Assembly: GCA_030589605.1 (NCBI GenBank)
Contig: JAUUVJ010000001.1
Coordinates: forward strand, 1-49,891
Source: Candidatus Hodarchaeota archaeon
GTDB lineage: Archaea > Asgardarchaeota > Heimdallarchaeia > Hodarchaeales > Hodarchaeaceae
DNA: 49,891 nt
Reading direction: 5' to 3'
Shown: piece by piece, positions 26,798 to 35,382 of the stretch
Layout: each line of letters begins with the position of its first letter
Position numbering within the stretch: the stretch's first letter is position 1
Position numbers and translations under genes: made by a program
The notes under the pieces: generated by a model
Seen by the model: only the letters and a program-made list of their open reading frames with translations
Told to the model about the DNA's origin: nothing
Databases searched by the model: none

Positions 26798-27598
26798 ATG
26801 AGTAAAAAAATTGTAGCGATAATACAGGCACGGATAGGATCTACTAGACTTCCAGGAAAAGTCCTGAGGGAGATAATGGGAAGGCCCATGCTTTCATTTA
26901 TGTTAGAAAGGCTAAGTTTTTGTGATTTAATCGATGAAATAGTTATTGCAACAACAACTTCAGAACGTGATAAGCCAATTGTAGAATTCTGCTTGAAGAA
27001 CAATATTTCGTATTATCGAGGTAGTGAGAATGACGTTTTAGATAGATTTTACAACACAGCAGTAGAATCGGGTGCAAATATTATCCTCAGACTTACCGCT
27101 GATTGCCCATTAATTGATCCTCGTATAATTGATAAGATAATATCCCAATTCACAAAGAACAGTAATTTAGACTACATGAATACAGCACCCACCTATCCTG
27201 AGGGAGTCGATGCCGAGATTTTTACTTTTTTTGCATTGGAAAAAGCTTGGAATAATGCAAAGCTTAATACTGAACGTGAACATGTTACAGCACACATATG
27301 GTCAAATCCAAAGGAGTTTAATTTCACCTCTCTTCAATATTCCCGCGATCTGTCAAAATATAGATTTACTGTTGATGAACCTGAAGATTTTGAAGTTGTT
27401 AAATCGATTTTTGTCGCCCTATACAAAGAAAAAGGAATTTTTCACCTTGAAAATATTATTGATTATTTAGACTCTCATCCTGACGTATTCAAATTAAATC
27501 AAAATATTAAACGAAATGAAGGACTGTATAAGTCAATTGAAAAGGAACCGCAGGCTAATCTCATACTCGATGAGTATAAAAAAACCCATAAAGATTGA
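26798..27598 (+). CDS. pseF: PseF/SpsF-like CMP-nonulosonate cytidylyltransferase
   Basis: A 266-residue nucleotidyltransferase. IIQARIGSTRLPGKVL is the CTP-binding signature of the SpsF/PseF/NeuA branch. YRGSENDVLDRFY and LTADCPLIDP hold the metal and sugar site, and YRFTVDEPEDFEVV is a closing motif frequent in SpsF proteins. The predicted reaction is pseudaminic (or related) acid plus CTP giving the CMP sugar, the last activation step. It is convergent with pseG. A strong ribosome site precedes the ATG. Confidence 0.82.
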   Translation: MSKKIVAIIQARIGSTRLPGKVLREIMGRPMLSFMLERLSFCDLIDEIVIATTTSERDKPIVEFCLKNNISYYRGSENDVLDRFYNTAVESGANIILRLTADCPLIDPRIIDKIISQFTKNSNLDYMNTAPTYPEGVDAEIFTFFALEKAWNNAKLNTEREHVTAHIWSNPKEFNFTSLQYSRDLSKYRFTVDEPEDFEVVKSIFVALYKEKGIFHLENIIDYLDSHPDVFKLNQNIKRNEGLYKSIEKEPQANLILDEYKKTHKD

Positions 27599-27609
27599 GG
27601 TAGACAATA

Positions 27610-27627
27610 AAAAGGTAAGAACCTTTT
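27610..27627. terminator. Perfect 7-bp hairpin after the pseF-like gene
   Basis: AAAAGGT at 27610-27616, a four-base loop AAGA, and ACCTTTT at 27621-27627 form a perfect stem 12 bases past the stop codon. The T-rich far arm fits a terminator for the plus-strand gene. Confidence 0.45.
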
Positions 27628-27639
27628 CTTGGTGATAAA

Positions 27640-27663
27640 ACACCCCCACAGTTTAGAGGGTGT
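27640..27663. terminator. GC-rich hairpin between convergent genes
   Basis: ACACCC at 27640-27645 pairs with GGGTGT at 27658-27663 across a 12-base loop, unusually GC-rich for its setting. It lies between the convergent pseF-like and pseG genes, so it could end transcription both ways. It also resembles the terminal hairpins of IS200/IS605 elements. Confidence 0.4.
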
Positions 27664-27702
27664 AGAAGTATGAATAAACAGGTAAAAAACATAATATGAA
27701 AA

Positions 27703-28662
27703 TCATTCATATCTAGACATTATCGCATCGTATAAGAGTTCTGAACCTTTAAATTCAATTAGTTTTTCTGATAGATTTCGAGATTCTGAGAGGAGTTTTA
27801 GAAGTTCTTTTTCTATTTCTTCAGTGTTAATATCACTTAATATTCCCCCATATATCCCTAGACCTCTTTTTTCAAATTCAATTCCAGCATCAATTTGATT
27901 TTCTCCTAACGCAAATAAAAGAGTTGGAATACCAAGAGCTGCAAATTCGTATTTTGTAACACCAGGGCTTGAAATTCCCCATTCAGCGTCTTTTATAACG
28001 TTAAAAATAGACTCCATCTCGGTTAATACAACAATCTTTTCGCCTTTGTAATTCTTGATTCTATCGCTATAGTTCTTCGTGACTAGTAGTTTAATCTCTT
28101 TGATTAAATTGCTATCTTCACAGAATTGTAGGATAGAGAGGACTTGGTTTATCCCCTCAATCTTGCTTCCTCCTAGAAATATTGCTAGTTTACCTTTTTT
28201 CATAATTGGAGAAACTGAATAGTTGAAAGGATGTAGGATCACGTACTTCTCCCCTAATAATAATTTAACTTGTTTGGACGATTTTTCCATATAACAATCG
28301 AAGTAATTTTCTCCTGCTATATTTGGATTAACAATAATATCTGCAGAATAGTGAGAGAAGTGGCAATTATCATCTATCCTAACGTATAAGGCATTTTTAA
28401 GATCAAAATCTGGGATAATATAAGAATCAACAATTATTATATAGTTTTCTTGATCATAATCCAACAAGTTTAGCTGATTCAAATCAAAATAGGTCACATT
28501 GTACTCTGGGAGGATTTTTTGAATTGATGGATCTCTGTTGACTAAAAATTCATATTTAAAACCTTTGTGTTCAAAATATATTCCGATATTCTTAAGACGA
28601 GACAAATGTCCGAAACCTATTTTCTTCCCACCTGTTCCGACAAGTAAAATTGTTTTTTTCAC
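27703..28662 (-). CDS. pseG: PseG-like UDP-sugar hydrolase
   Basis: 319 residues of GT-B fold. The start VKKTILLVGTGG is followed by KIGFGHLSRLKNI, the GxGHxxR region whose His is catalytic in PseG. IVDSY, then RIDDN and DIIVNPNIAG follow the order of PseG, and LAIFLGGSK begins the nucleotide-binding half. PseG removes UDP from the di-N-acetylated 6-deoxy-L-altrose intermediate before condensation by PseI. The GTG at 28662 is preferred over a farther upstream start (28704), because it opens the first strand. It is 73 bases downstream of the PseH-like gene on the same strand. Confidence 0.85.
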   Translation of the reverse strand: MKKTILLVGTGGKKIGFGHLSRLKNIGIYFEHKGFKYEFLVNRDPSIQKILPEYNVTYFDLNQLNLLDYDQENYIIIVDSYIIPDFDLKNALYVRIDDNCHFSHYSADIIVNPNIAGENYFDCYMEKSSKQVKLLLGEKYVILHPFNYSVSPIMKKGKLAIFLGGSKIEGINQVLSILQFCEDSNLIKEIKLLVTKNYSDRIKNYKGEKIVVLTEMESIFNVIKDAEWGISSPGVTKYEFAALGIPTLLFALGENQIDAGIEFEKRGLGIYGGILSDINTEEIEKELLKLLSESRNLSEKLIEFKGSELLYDAIMSRYE

Positions 28663-28735
28663 AGAAATTCGTCCTTTTATACTGATACAGAATCCACAGT
28701 TCAAATTGGAAAGAATGTAACCTGAAAAAATTGAC

Positions 28736-29320
28736 TCAATATTCTATTGTAATCTTGGGGACTTCATATTTTGTTTTGATCTCTTTCTCCCAATCTGATT
28801 TTATAATCCCCAGCATGACAACATCATGAAATTGTCCTTTCTTAACGATATGCTCCCTTAATACTCCTTCCACCTGTGATCCAAACTGTTCATGAATTTT
28901 AAATCCTCTATCGTTAATAGGCATTGTTTCTCCGCATAATTTGTTAATTTTCAATTCTGTGAAAACATATCTTAGAATGTTCAATTCAATAGCTGACCCC
29001 ACTCCTTTGCCTCTTACTGAAGGATCAGCTATATAAAAGGCCCAAAAACTACGTTTATTTTGCATATCAATATTATAAAGTGAAACTAACCCAACATCAA
29101 TTCCATCAACATTTATTATCCAATATTTACTAGTTTCCTTTTTTTTAATTTCTTTAAACCATTGTTTCTGTTCCTCTGGTGATATGACTGGATCTGTGAA
29201 CATGTATTTTGAGATTTCCTCAGAATTTCTCCATATTCGAACTTTTTCAATATGGGATTCTTGCAGTTTTAATAACTTAATTTGGACCAAATTTCTATCC
29301 TCGCATTTATTTTTTATCAA
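28736..29320 (-). CDS. pseH: PseH-like GNAT N-acetyltransferase
   Basis: A 194-residue GNAT-fold acetyltransferase. VRIWRNSEEISKYMFTDPVI near the start is the signature of PseH, which acetylates the 4-amino group of the UDP-altrosamine. AFYIADPSVRGKGVGSAIEL carries the acetyl-CoA pyrophosphate loop (R/QxxGxG/A). The C-terminal segment ends with VMLGIIKSDW. It is followed by pseG in the same direction, which fits pathway order. The start is TTG at 29320. A second, more distant GNAT protein is at 35383. Confidence 0.82.
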   Translation of the reverse strand: MIKNKCEDRNLVQIKLLKLQESHIEKVRIWRNSEEISKYMFTDPVISPEEQKQWFKEIKKKETSKYWIINVDGIDVGLVSLYNIDMQNKRSFWAFYIADPSVRGKGVGSAIELNILRYVFTELKINKLCGETMPINDRGFKIHEQFGSQVEGVLREHIVKKGQFHDVVMLGIIKSDWEKEIKTKYEVPKITIEY

Positions 29321-29658
29321 CTACTCAAATTGCTTTTTAAATGTTTATAGTTAAGGAGTTTTCCCACATCACGTACTCGAAAGACCAAAAAGGGTTGATA
29401 ATAGCAAACGAATAAATGGACAGATATAGACATTTATGGACAAAAAGGACGAAGAGTAGCATTAGGACAGAATACAGAACAATGTAAGAAACGGGGACAG
29501 AACATGAATTATAACAATAGCAAGGGATTTAATCTATCTCATTGGATTCTAGATAAAACGATGGGCTAGTTAACATATTAACGCTACAATGAGGGAGAGA
29601 AAAACCGTTTGATTTGGAAAGTGGGGTTTGATGATTTTATAAAGAAAGAAACTCTATA

Positions 29659-29784
29659 ATTCCTGTCGCCGAGAGTTCCGTGGAGACATTAAATGCCTGT
29701 GGAGAGGCGGTAAGACTTGCATCAATGCAGGCTCGCGTCGTTGAATCAGGAAGAATAGCACCAATACTGACTAGTGATAATTAG
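29659..29784 (+). mobile_element. C-terminal remnant of an IS200/IS605-type TnpB gene
   Basis: The frame 29659-29784 reads VAESSVETLNACGEAVRLAS, then MQARVVESG, and ends at TAG. This matches the C-terminal tail style of archaeal TnpB proteins (a stretch naming Cys-Gly-Glu, then QAR.VESG). Nothing of the RuvC domain or zinc finger remains, so it is a fossil. It is richer in G+C than its surroundings. The rest of the 668-base gap (29321-29989) holds no other gene that I can support. Confidence 0.6.
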
Positions 29785-30001
29785 CATCATTAGCATTAAG
29801 ATCTTGATTATCCCTAAATGTCCGATTTGGGTAAGTCTTTCAGAACGGTAATATATTTCCCCATAACCATTGATGTAACCTTCTTACAATGCATTAACAA
29901 AAAATGCATTTTTTTTTCTTAAATCAATTAGTTTGATTTAATAAAGTGTAAAAGAAAAAACCTTTATTAAAAACCATGCTTATATATTATTGGCTGAGAT
30001 T

Positions 30002-31051
30002 ATGGAGATAAAAATAGAGAATAGAATTGTGGGAAAAAATAATCCCATATTTATAATAGCTGAGCTTTCTGCTAATCATCTTCAGGATTTTGATTTCGCT
30101 GTAAAAACGATAGAAGCAGCAAAAGATTCTGGTGCAGATGCAATAAAATTACAAACATATACACCAGATACTATAACAATAGATGCTGAAAATGAGTATT
30201 TTCAAATAAAACAAGGAACCTTATGGGATGGTAAGACTCTCTATGAGTTATATAAAGAAGCCTATACACCATGGGAATGGCATAAAGATTTAATGGAAAT
30301 TGCTGAAAAATTAGGACTTATTTGTTTCTCATCCCCTTTTGATAAAACTGCTGTAGATTTCCTTGAAAACTTAAAAGTGCCCGCCTATAAGATTGCTTCA
30401 TGTGAAATTACGGATATTCCTTTGATTGAGTACATCGCTAAAAAAGGTAAGCCAATTTTTATTTCCACTGGTATTGCGACTCTTGCCGAGATGGAAGAAG
30501 CAATAAAAGCTTGTAAAAGGGTAGGAAACAAGCAAATAGTGCTTTTAAAATGTACTTCAGCCTATCCAACTCCATTAGAAGAAGTCAACCTACGAACAAT
30601 TCCTATCCTCCATGAAATTTTTGGAACTGAAGTAGGATTATCAGATCATACTCTAGGAATTTCAGTTCCGATTGCAGCAGCTGCATTAGGGATTAGAGCA
30701 ATAGAGAAGCATCTAATTCTAGATAGATCTCTTGGTGGTCCCGATTCAGCCTTTTCAGTAGAACCCAAAGAATTCAGAGCCATGGTACAGTCAATAAAAG
30801 CTGTCGAAAAAGCTCTTGGTAGAAAAACATTCGATTTAACACCAAAAATGCAGCAAGCTAGGGATTATAAGCGATCATTGTTCGTAGTTAACGATATAAT
30901 GGCAGGAGAGATTTTTACGGAAGAAAATATAAAATCAATACGACCAGGTCATGGTTTACACCCAAAAAAGATAATGGACGTGATTGGAAAACAGGCAAAG
31001 AAGGATATCAAGAAAGGAACACCGTTGAATTGGAATTTAATCGATTTTTGA
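30002..31051 (+). CDS. pseI: Pseudaminic acid synthase
   Basis: A 349-residue nonulosonate synthase. The NeuB-type TIM barrel comes first, with FIIAELSANHLQDF at the first strand, IKLQTYTPDTIT, SSPFDKTAVDFL, and LSDHTLGISV. A C-terminal SAF (antifreeze-like) domain follows from about residue 290 (RSLFVVNDIMAGE, SIRPGHGLHP). It condenses the free 2,4-diacetamido-hexose from PseG with phosphoenolpyruvate to a nine-carbon acid. YTPDTIT in the second loop is closer to PseI than to NeuB. The ATG at 30002 is preferred over the TTG at 29990. It is divergent from pseH/pseG. Confidence 0.9.
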   Translation: MEIKIENRIVGKNNPIFIIAELSANHLQDFDFAVKTIEAAKDSGADAIKLQTYTPDTITIDAENEYFQIKQGTLWDGKTLYELYKEAYTPWEWHKDLMEIAEKLGLICFSSPFDKTAVDFLENLKVPAYKIASCEITDIPLIEYIAKKGKPIFISTGIATLAEMEEAIKACKRVGNKQIVLLKCTSAYPTPLEEVNLRTIPILHEIFGTEVGLSDHTLGISVPIAAAALGIRAIEKHLILDRSLGGPDSAFSVEPKEFRAMVQSIKAVEKALGRKTFDLTPKMQQARDYKRSLFVVNDIMAGEIFTEENIKSIRPGHGLHPKKIMDVIGKQAKKDIKKGTPLNWNLIDF

Positions 31052-31275
31052 AATTTTAAATCTAGTGGGTTTGTTTCACAATACCAAGATTTGCTTTTTA
31101 TCAGGTTTCTCATTATATGGATGCTTTCTACAAAAAATCTCTGTTTAACAGAGTACCATACTAAGTATTATATTTATTCAAATAATCGAAACTAAAGTGA
31201 AATAAACCACAAGTACAACCGAATGCAACATTTGATTTCAAAACAAAAATCCTCAAAGAGTATATTGGTGATAGA

Positions 31276-32589
31276 ATGAGTGAAATATCGTATTTTCTTA
31301 ATAATTTGGATGAAAAAGGAAAAGAAATGCACAATTTAATGAAAGATCTCTATCCTATTTGTAGGAGTATCACTGGTAATGGGGTACGAGAGACATTAAA
31401 AATTATCAAGAAAGTTATTCCTTTAGAAATTCGTGAAATTCCAACTGGAACAAAAGTATTCGACTGGACTATTCCAAAAGAATGGAATATTAAAGACGCA
31501 TACATTAAGAATTCAAAGGGTGAAAAAATTGTTGATTTTAAGGAGTCAAATGTACATGTCCTAAACTATAGTGTACCTGTTCATAAGAAAATGTCGTTAA
31601 AGAGTCTAAAGAATAATCTTTACACATTACCTGATTATCCTGACTGGATTCCCTATCTCACTTCTTATTATCAAGAGAATTGGGGTTTCTGTATGACTCA
31701 TAAACAATTTGAGGGGTTAGAAGAGGATGTTTATGAAGTAGTGATTGATTCATCTCTTGAAAACGGTCACCTTACCTATGGTGAAACATATATCGAAGGA
31801 AGCGACGAAAATGAAGTCCTTTTTTCCTCATATATCTGTCACCCTTCTCTTTGTAATGATAATTTAAGTGGGCCAGTTCTTCTAACTTACTTAGCAAAGC
31901 AATTAGCAGAGAGTGATCTAAATTATTCCTATAGATTCCTATTTATTCCTGAAGCTATTGGTGCAATCACATGGCTAAATTTAAATGAACAAAAGACGTT
32001 TAGAATTAAAAGTGGGCTTGTTGCAACATGTGTAGGTGACCCTGGTTCATTAACTTACAAAAAAACCCGAGAAGGGAATTCTATGATTGATAAAGTGGTT
32101 GAAAAGGTCTTAATGGATTCTGATGAACCATACGAGATAATAGATTTTTTTCCTGATGGCAGTGATGAAAGACAATATTGTTCTCCAGGATTTAACTTAC
32201 CAGTTGGCTCTTTGATGAGAACAATTTATGGAAAGTTCCCTGAATATCACACCTCAGCAGATAACTTAGATTTTGTTAAACCCGAATATCTCGCAAATAC
32301 ATTGGAGAAATATATCAAGGTAATATACATATTGGAGAAAAACAAGAAATTTTTAAATCTTAATCCAAAATGTGAGCCACAATTAGGAAGAAGAGGACTT
32401 TACGAAATGATTGGAAGTCAAAAAAAAGAAGATTTGACAATATCTGCATTATTTTGGGTTTTAAACCTTTCTGATGGTTCGAACTCTCTCCTAGATATAT
32501 CAATTCGTTCTGGATTACGTTTCAATCAAATAAAGAATGCAGCTGATTCTCTAGTTAGCAAAAATTTGTTAGAAATGGTTAAAGAATAA
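31276..32589 (+). CDS. DUF4910 aminopeptidase-like protein
   Basis: 437 residues. Residues 10-150 contain LYPICRSITGNGVRETL and FDWTIPKEWN, the start of the DUF2172/DUF4910 group. The M28-like zinc hydrolase core follows: His and Asp in ICHPSLCNDNLSG, Glu in IPEAIGA, then GSDERQYCSPG and His/Asp in YHTSADNLD. The last 80 residues look like a winged-helix domain (DISIRSGLRFNQIKNAADSL). Such proteins recur in surface-glycan loci; they may hydrolyse an amide on a sugar or amino acid, but this is not established to my knowledge. A GGTGAT site precedes the ATG. It is 40 bases ahead of an AAC(3)-like gene, probably in one operon with pseI. Confidence 0.75.
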   Translation: MSEISYFLNNLDEKGKEMHNLMKDLYPICRSITGNGVRETLKIIKKVIPLEIREIPTGTKVFDWTIPKEWNIKDAYIKNSKGEKIVDFKESNVHVLNYSVPVHKKMSLKSLKNNLYTLPDYPDWIPYLTSYYQENWGFCMTHKQFEGLEEDVYEVVIDSSLENGHLTYGETYIEGSDENEVLFSSYICHPSLCNDNLSGPVLLTYLAKQLAESDLNYSYRFLFIPEAIGAITWLNLNEQKTFRIKSGLVATCVGDPGSLTYKKTREGNSMIDKVVEKVLMDSDEPYEIIDFFPDGSDERQYCSPGFNLPVGSLMRTIYGKFPEYHTSADNLDFVKPEYLANTLEKYIKVIYILEKNKKFLNLNPKCEPQLGRRGLYEMIGSQKKEDLTISALFWVLNLSDGSNSLLDISIRSGLRFNQIKNAADSLVSKNLLEMVKE

Positions 32590-32629
32590 CTTGTCATAAG
32601 CATCAAAATAAAGCAAAAAGGTTTTTTCA

Positions 32630-33751
32630 ATGATCGATTTAAAAAGATTAAAATCGGAATTTCAGGATCTAGGACTCGAAAAAGGGGATGTTGTATTATT
32701 GCACAGCGCTTATAAGCCTTTTGGCGGAGTGGAAGGAGGCCCTCAAACTGTGATTGATGCACTTCTTGCAATACTCAGTGAAGAAGGAACACTGATCGTC
32801 CCAACATTTAATTTTGATTTTTGCAGTGGAAAACCTTTTAACATAAGAACTACACGTTCAGAAACAGGGGTCATAACTGAGTTCGTACGTAAGAACCCAC
32901 AAAGTTGTAGAGTGTTTCATCCGATTTATTCTTTTTCAATATTAGGTAAACTATCTGTTGAGTTATGTAAACTGAAGTATAAGAGCAGTTTTGGAAAAAA
33001 CTCAATATTTGGGAAGCTCGTGGATCTAAATGGCAAGATCTTGACTATAGGTATATCTATTGGTGAATGTATGACTTTCTTCCATCATGTAGAGGAAATG
33101 GAAGGAATTGACTATCGATATATTAAAGGATTTACAGGTGTGGTAACAGATGAAACTGGTCGAACATATGAGGACACCTTTACCATGTTTGTAAGAGATT
33201 TGGATAAAGGTGTTATGACTGCTGTGGGTCCAATGGGAGATATCTTGGAGCAAAAAGGTGTAATAAATCTGAAACAAATAGGAAATGCCACAGGTAGATT
33301 AATGAGAGCTAGAGATGTCTATAAAATCACTTCTCGCGAAATGAAAAAAGATCCTTTTGTATTATACCAAATCACTCCTAAGTACAAGCATGATAAGGAA
33401 AATATTGTGTCATTCTTAATGGATCTTCGTTCTTATCTTAAAACTGTACATAAACACGTTGAACTTTATAGTGACTATGTATTTGGAACCGAAGGCATTA
33501 GACAAGCAAAAGAAGAGTTTCTTAAAGCGGTCACCTTCATCGGTAATAATGATTACATTACTCAAAAAATATTATTATCAGAAGAGCAAAAAAAGGTTCT
33601 TAAGAATGTCAAGAGCGACCTTGTTCGTTTAGAAAAAGAATTTCCCGTTGAACAACGTCGTCTCCTTAATTCTGAATTTATCACAATCCATAGACAGCTT
33701 TATGCTCTCTGTGATCAACTATATGATGAATTAAACAGACAAAAGATTTGA
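32630..33751 (+). CDS. AAC(3)-family N-acetyltransferase with a C-terminal helical extension
   Basis: 373 residues. The first 240 match the aminoglycoside 3-N-acetyltransferase family: VLLHSAYKPFGGVEGGPQTV, GTLIVPTFN, FHPIYSF, and the catalytic His/Glu region FFHHVEEM. Residues about 260-373 form an extra, highly charged helical part not found in the usual 260-270-residue enzymes. The context argues for acetylation of an amino sugar of the glycan rather than antibiotic resistance. It follows the DUF4910 gene. It is tail-to-tail with a minus-strand amidotransferase 12 bases away. Confidence 0.8.
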   Translation: MIDLKRLKSEFQDLGLEKGDVVLLHSAYKPFGGVEGGPQTVIDALLAILSEEGTLIVPTFNFDFCSGKPFNIRTTRSETGVITEFVRKNPQSCRVFHPIYSFSILGKLSVELCKLKYKSSFGKNSIFGKLVDLNGKILTIGISIGECMTFFHHVEEMEGIDYRYIKGFTGVVTDETGRTYEDTFTMFVRDLDKGVMTAVGPMGDILEQKGVINLKQIGNATGRLMRARDVYKITSREMKKDPFVLYQITPKYKHDKENIVSFLMDLRSYLKTVHKHVELYSDYVFGTEGIRQAKEEFLKAVTFIGNNDYITQKILLSEEQKKVLKNVKSDLVRLEKEFPVEQRRLLNSEFITIHRQLYALCDQLYDELNRQKI

Positions 33752-33763
33752 ACTAATTTTCTT

Positions 33764-34822
33764 CTATTTTTTTAGAGGTGAATGTTTGAGTGTAGTAGCG
33801 TTGAACTCTTCCTCAGTCATTCCAGTCTCTTCAAGAAAACGATCTAATGCTTTCGGCCTTTTTCCATCATATTTTTTCACAAGTTTTAGTCCTTCATCTC
33901 TTGTGATTAAACCTTCTCGAATGTCTTTACTGGCTTGAAAAGTTGTTCGGGCAAATTTAAATTTAAGCCATTTTTGCCAATCCCGAACAGGCTCATAAGG
34001 ACAATCAACTTTATCCCAGTCAACATAAGTTCCTTCTACTTCAGCGTGTCTCCAATCAAGTTCCTTGGTAACAATCTCCACATGCTTCCTCTGTTCCCAA
34101 GGTTCAAAATGCCCTAGAAATATTGCTTTTAGCTCAAATTCACCTTCAGGCCACGTCATTGGCATCATGTCTCTCAATTCATATTCGTCGGGTAACATCA
34201 TTTCAGGTGTTACTCCAGCTTGACCTACCTTCTTAAAATGTTCTTCATCATATTCTTCCATATCTTCATATGAATCCGCACCATATGTTTTATACTTGGC
34301 AGATGGTTCTCCCCAAATTTGAAGAGGGATATCCCATTGCTTCGATATCCTTGCGGGCATAGAACCGACCCCATTATGACAATGCCAACAGAAATCACCC
34401 AATACTTCACTACCCTTTCGGCATAAGGCGTTTCGAAATTCAGTTCCCATCGTGAACAAGAGATGATCACAATTTAATTTTTTGGGAATTTCCATTAAAT
34501 TATACATCGCATCAGGGGACAAAGGAAATGTATGATCGAAAGTAAAGACCAGAGGTCTCATTCCATATTTTTTCACCATCGTCCACAATGTATAAGCCGT
34601 ATCCTTCCCTCCACTGTAACCCACGATACAATCATACTTATTATTTCTCTTTATTGCTCGTTCCTTATAGAAGCTTAAGATTTCTTTTAACTTCTTCTCC
34701 CTTTCTTCCCAATTGAAATCTATCTCTTTTTCATTTTCCCTGCAGATGTTACAAATCCCTTCTTCATCGAAACTAATACCAGGCCACGTTTCAGGCATGA
34801 CACACTTAGTACATCTTATCAT
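33764..34822 (-). CDS. N-acetyl sugar amidotransferase (PseA/WbpG family), copy 1
   Basis: A 352-residue adenylating amidotransferase with a PP-loop. Cys4/Cys7 and Cys24/Cys27 bracket the N-terminal segment and may bind a metal. SGGKD at residues 70-74 is the ATP-pyrophosphatase loop. FCWHCHNG (Cys144, Cys147) completes the conserved part. The family converts an N-acetyl group into acetamidino using ammonia from a HisH-like subunit. It has no adjacent HisH, unlike the paralogue at 37536. It is the last gene before a 506-base non-coding gap and is transcribed alone. Confidence 0.83.
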   Translation of the reverse strand: MIRCTKCVMPETWPGISFDEEGICNICRENEKEIDFNWEEREKKLKEILSFYKERAIKRNNKYDCIVGYSGGKDTAYTLWTMVKKYGMRPLVFTFDHTFPLSPDAMYNLMEIPKKLNCDHLLFTMGTEFRNALCRKGSEVLGDFCWHCHNGVGSMPARISKQWDIPLQIWGEPSAKYKTYGADSYEDMEEYDEEHFKKVGQAGVTPEMMLPDEYELRDMMPMTWPEGEFELKAIFLGHFEPWEQRKHVEIVTKELDWRHAEVEGTYVDWDKVDCPYEPVRDWQKWLKFKFARTTFQASKDIREGLITRDEGLKLVKKYDGKRPKALDRFLEETGMTEEEFNATTLKHSPLKK

Positions 34823-34890
34823 TGTTTGTTCCTCTAATATTCATAGTAATCTTCTACTTTTTTTTTAACTTTATCCCAACTTCTCCAGAA

Positions 34891-34914
34891 ATCCCCTTTC
34901 TTCAAGTGGGGGAT
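34891..34914. repeat. GC-rich hairpin in the 34823-35328 non-coding gap
   Basis: ATCCCC at 34891-34896 pairs with GGGGAT at 34909-34914, with a small CTT/AAG inner pairing possible. It stands out in AT-rich DNA about 70 bases before the start of the minus-strand amidotransferase gene, so it would lie in its leader or be an IS200/IS605 end remnant. The rest of the 506-base gap shows no gene. Confidence 0.35.
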
Positions 34915-35382
34915 AATTATTTTGGTAATAGTTACCTCAAAGGCATTGAAAGGGGGAGATGAAGAATCATGAAATCAAAAAAGTTGGAAGGCAATTAATC
35001 TGTATAGTATGTTTCTCGAATCAACGGTCAAGTGTCCTGACAGATATTGGGAATCAAAGATTTACTCCTTGGATCGGAGAATATTTTTTTAAGTTTCCAT
35101 GATATCTCAGAATTCTGTTCAAATGACACGTAATTTACAAAGAAAAATATCCCTCCTTCGATTTTTATGGATGAGACAGCCCCCCAGCTCAAATTGGACT
35201 TTTTCCTTTAAATAAATAGCAGATATTCAAATTAGAATTGAATATAACTCCTTTCTCTTCTCCTTTCATTATTAAGGTTATCTTCAAATATCAAAAGAAG
35301 AATATGTAAAATATTGTTTCTTTGCTAATTGGAATCAGTTCTAGTTACTCTCGTTTTAATAAAGTTACGGAAGATAATTATT

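Noticed and set aside
32630..33751. Aminoglycoside resistance gene
   Set aside because: The family match is real, but the setting is a sugar locus and the protein has a long extra domain. Resistance is not supported.
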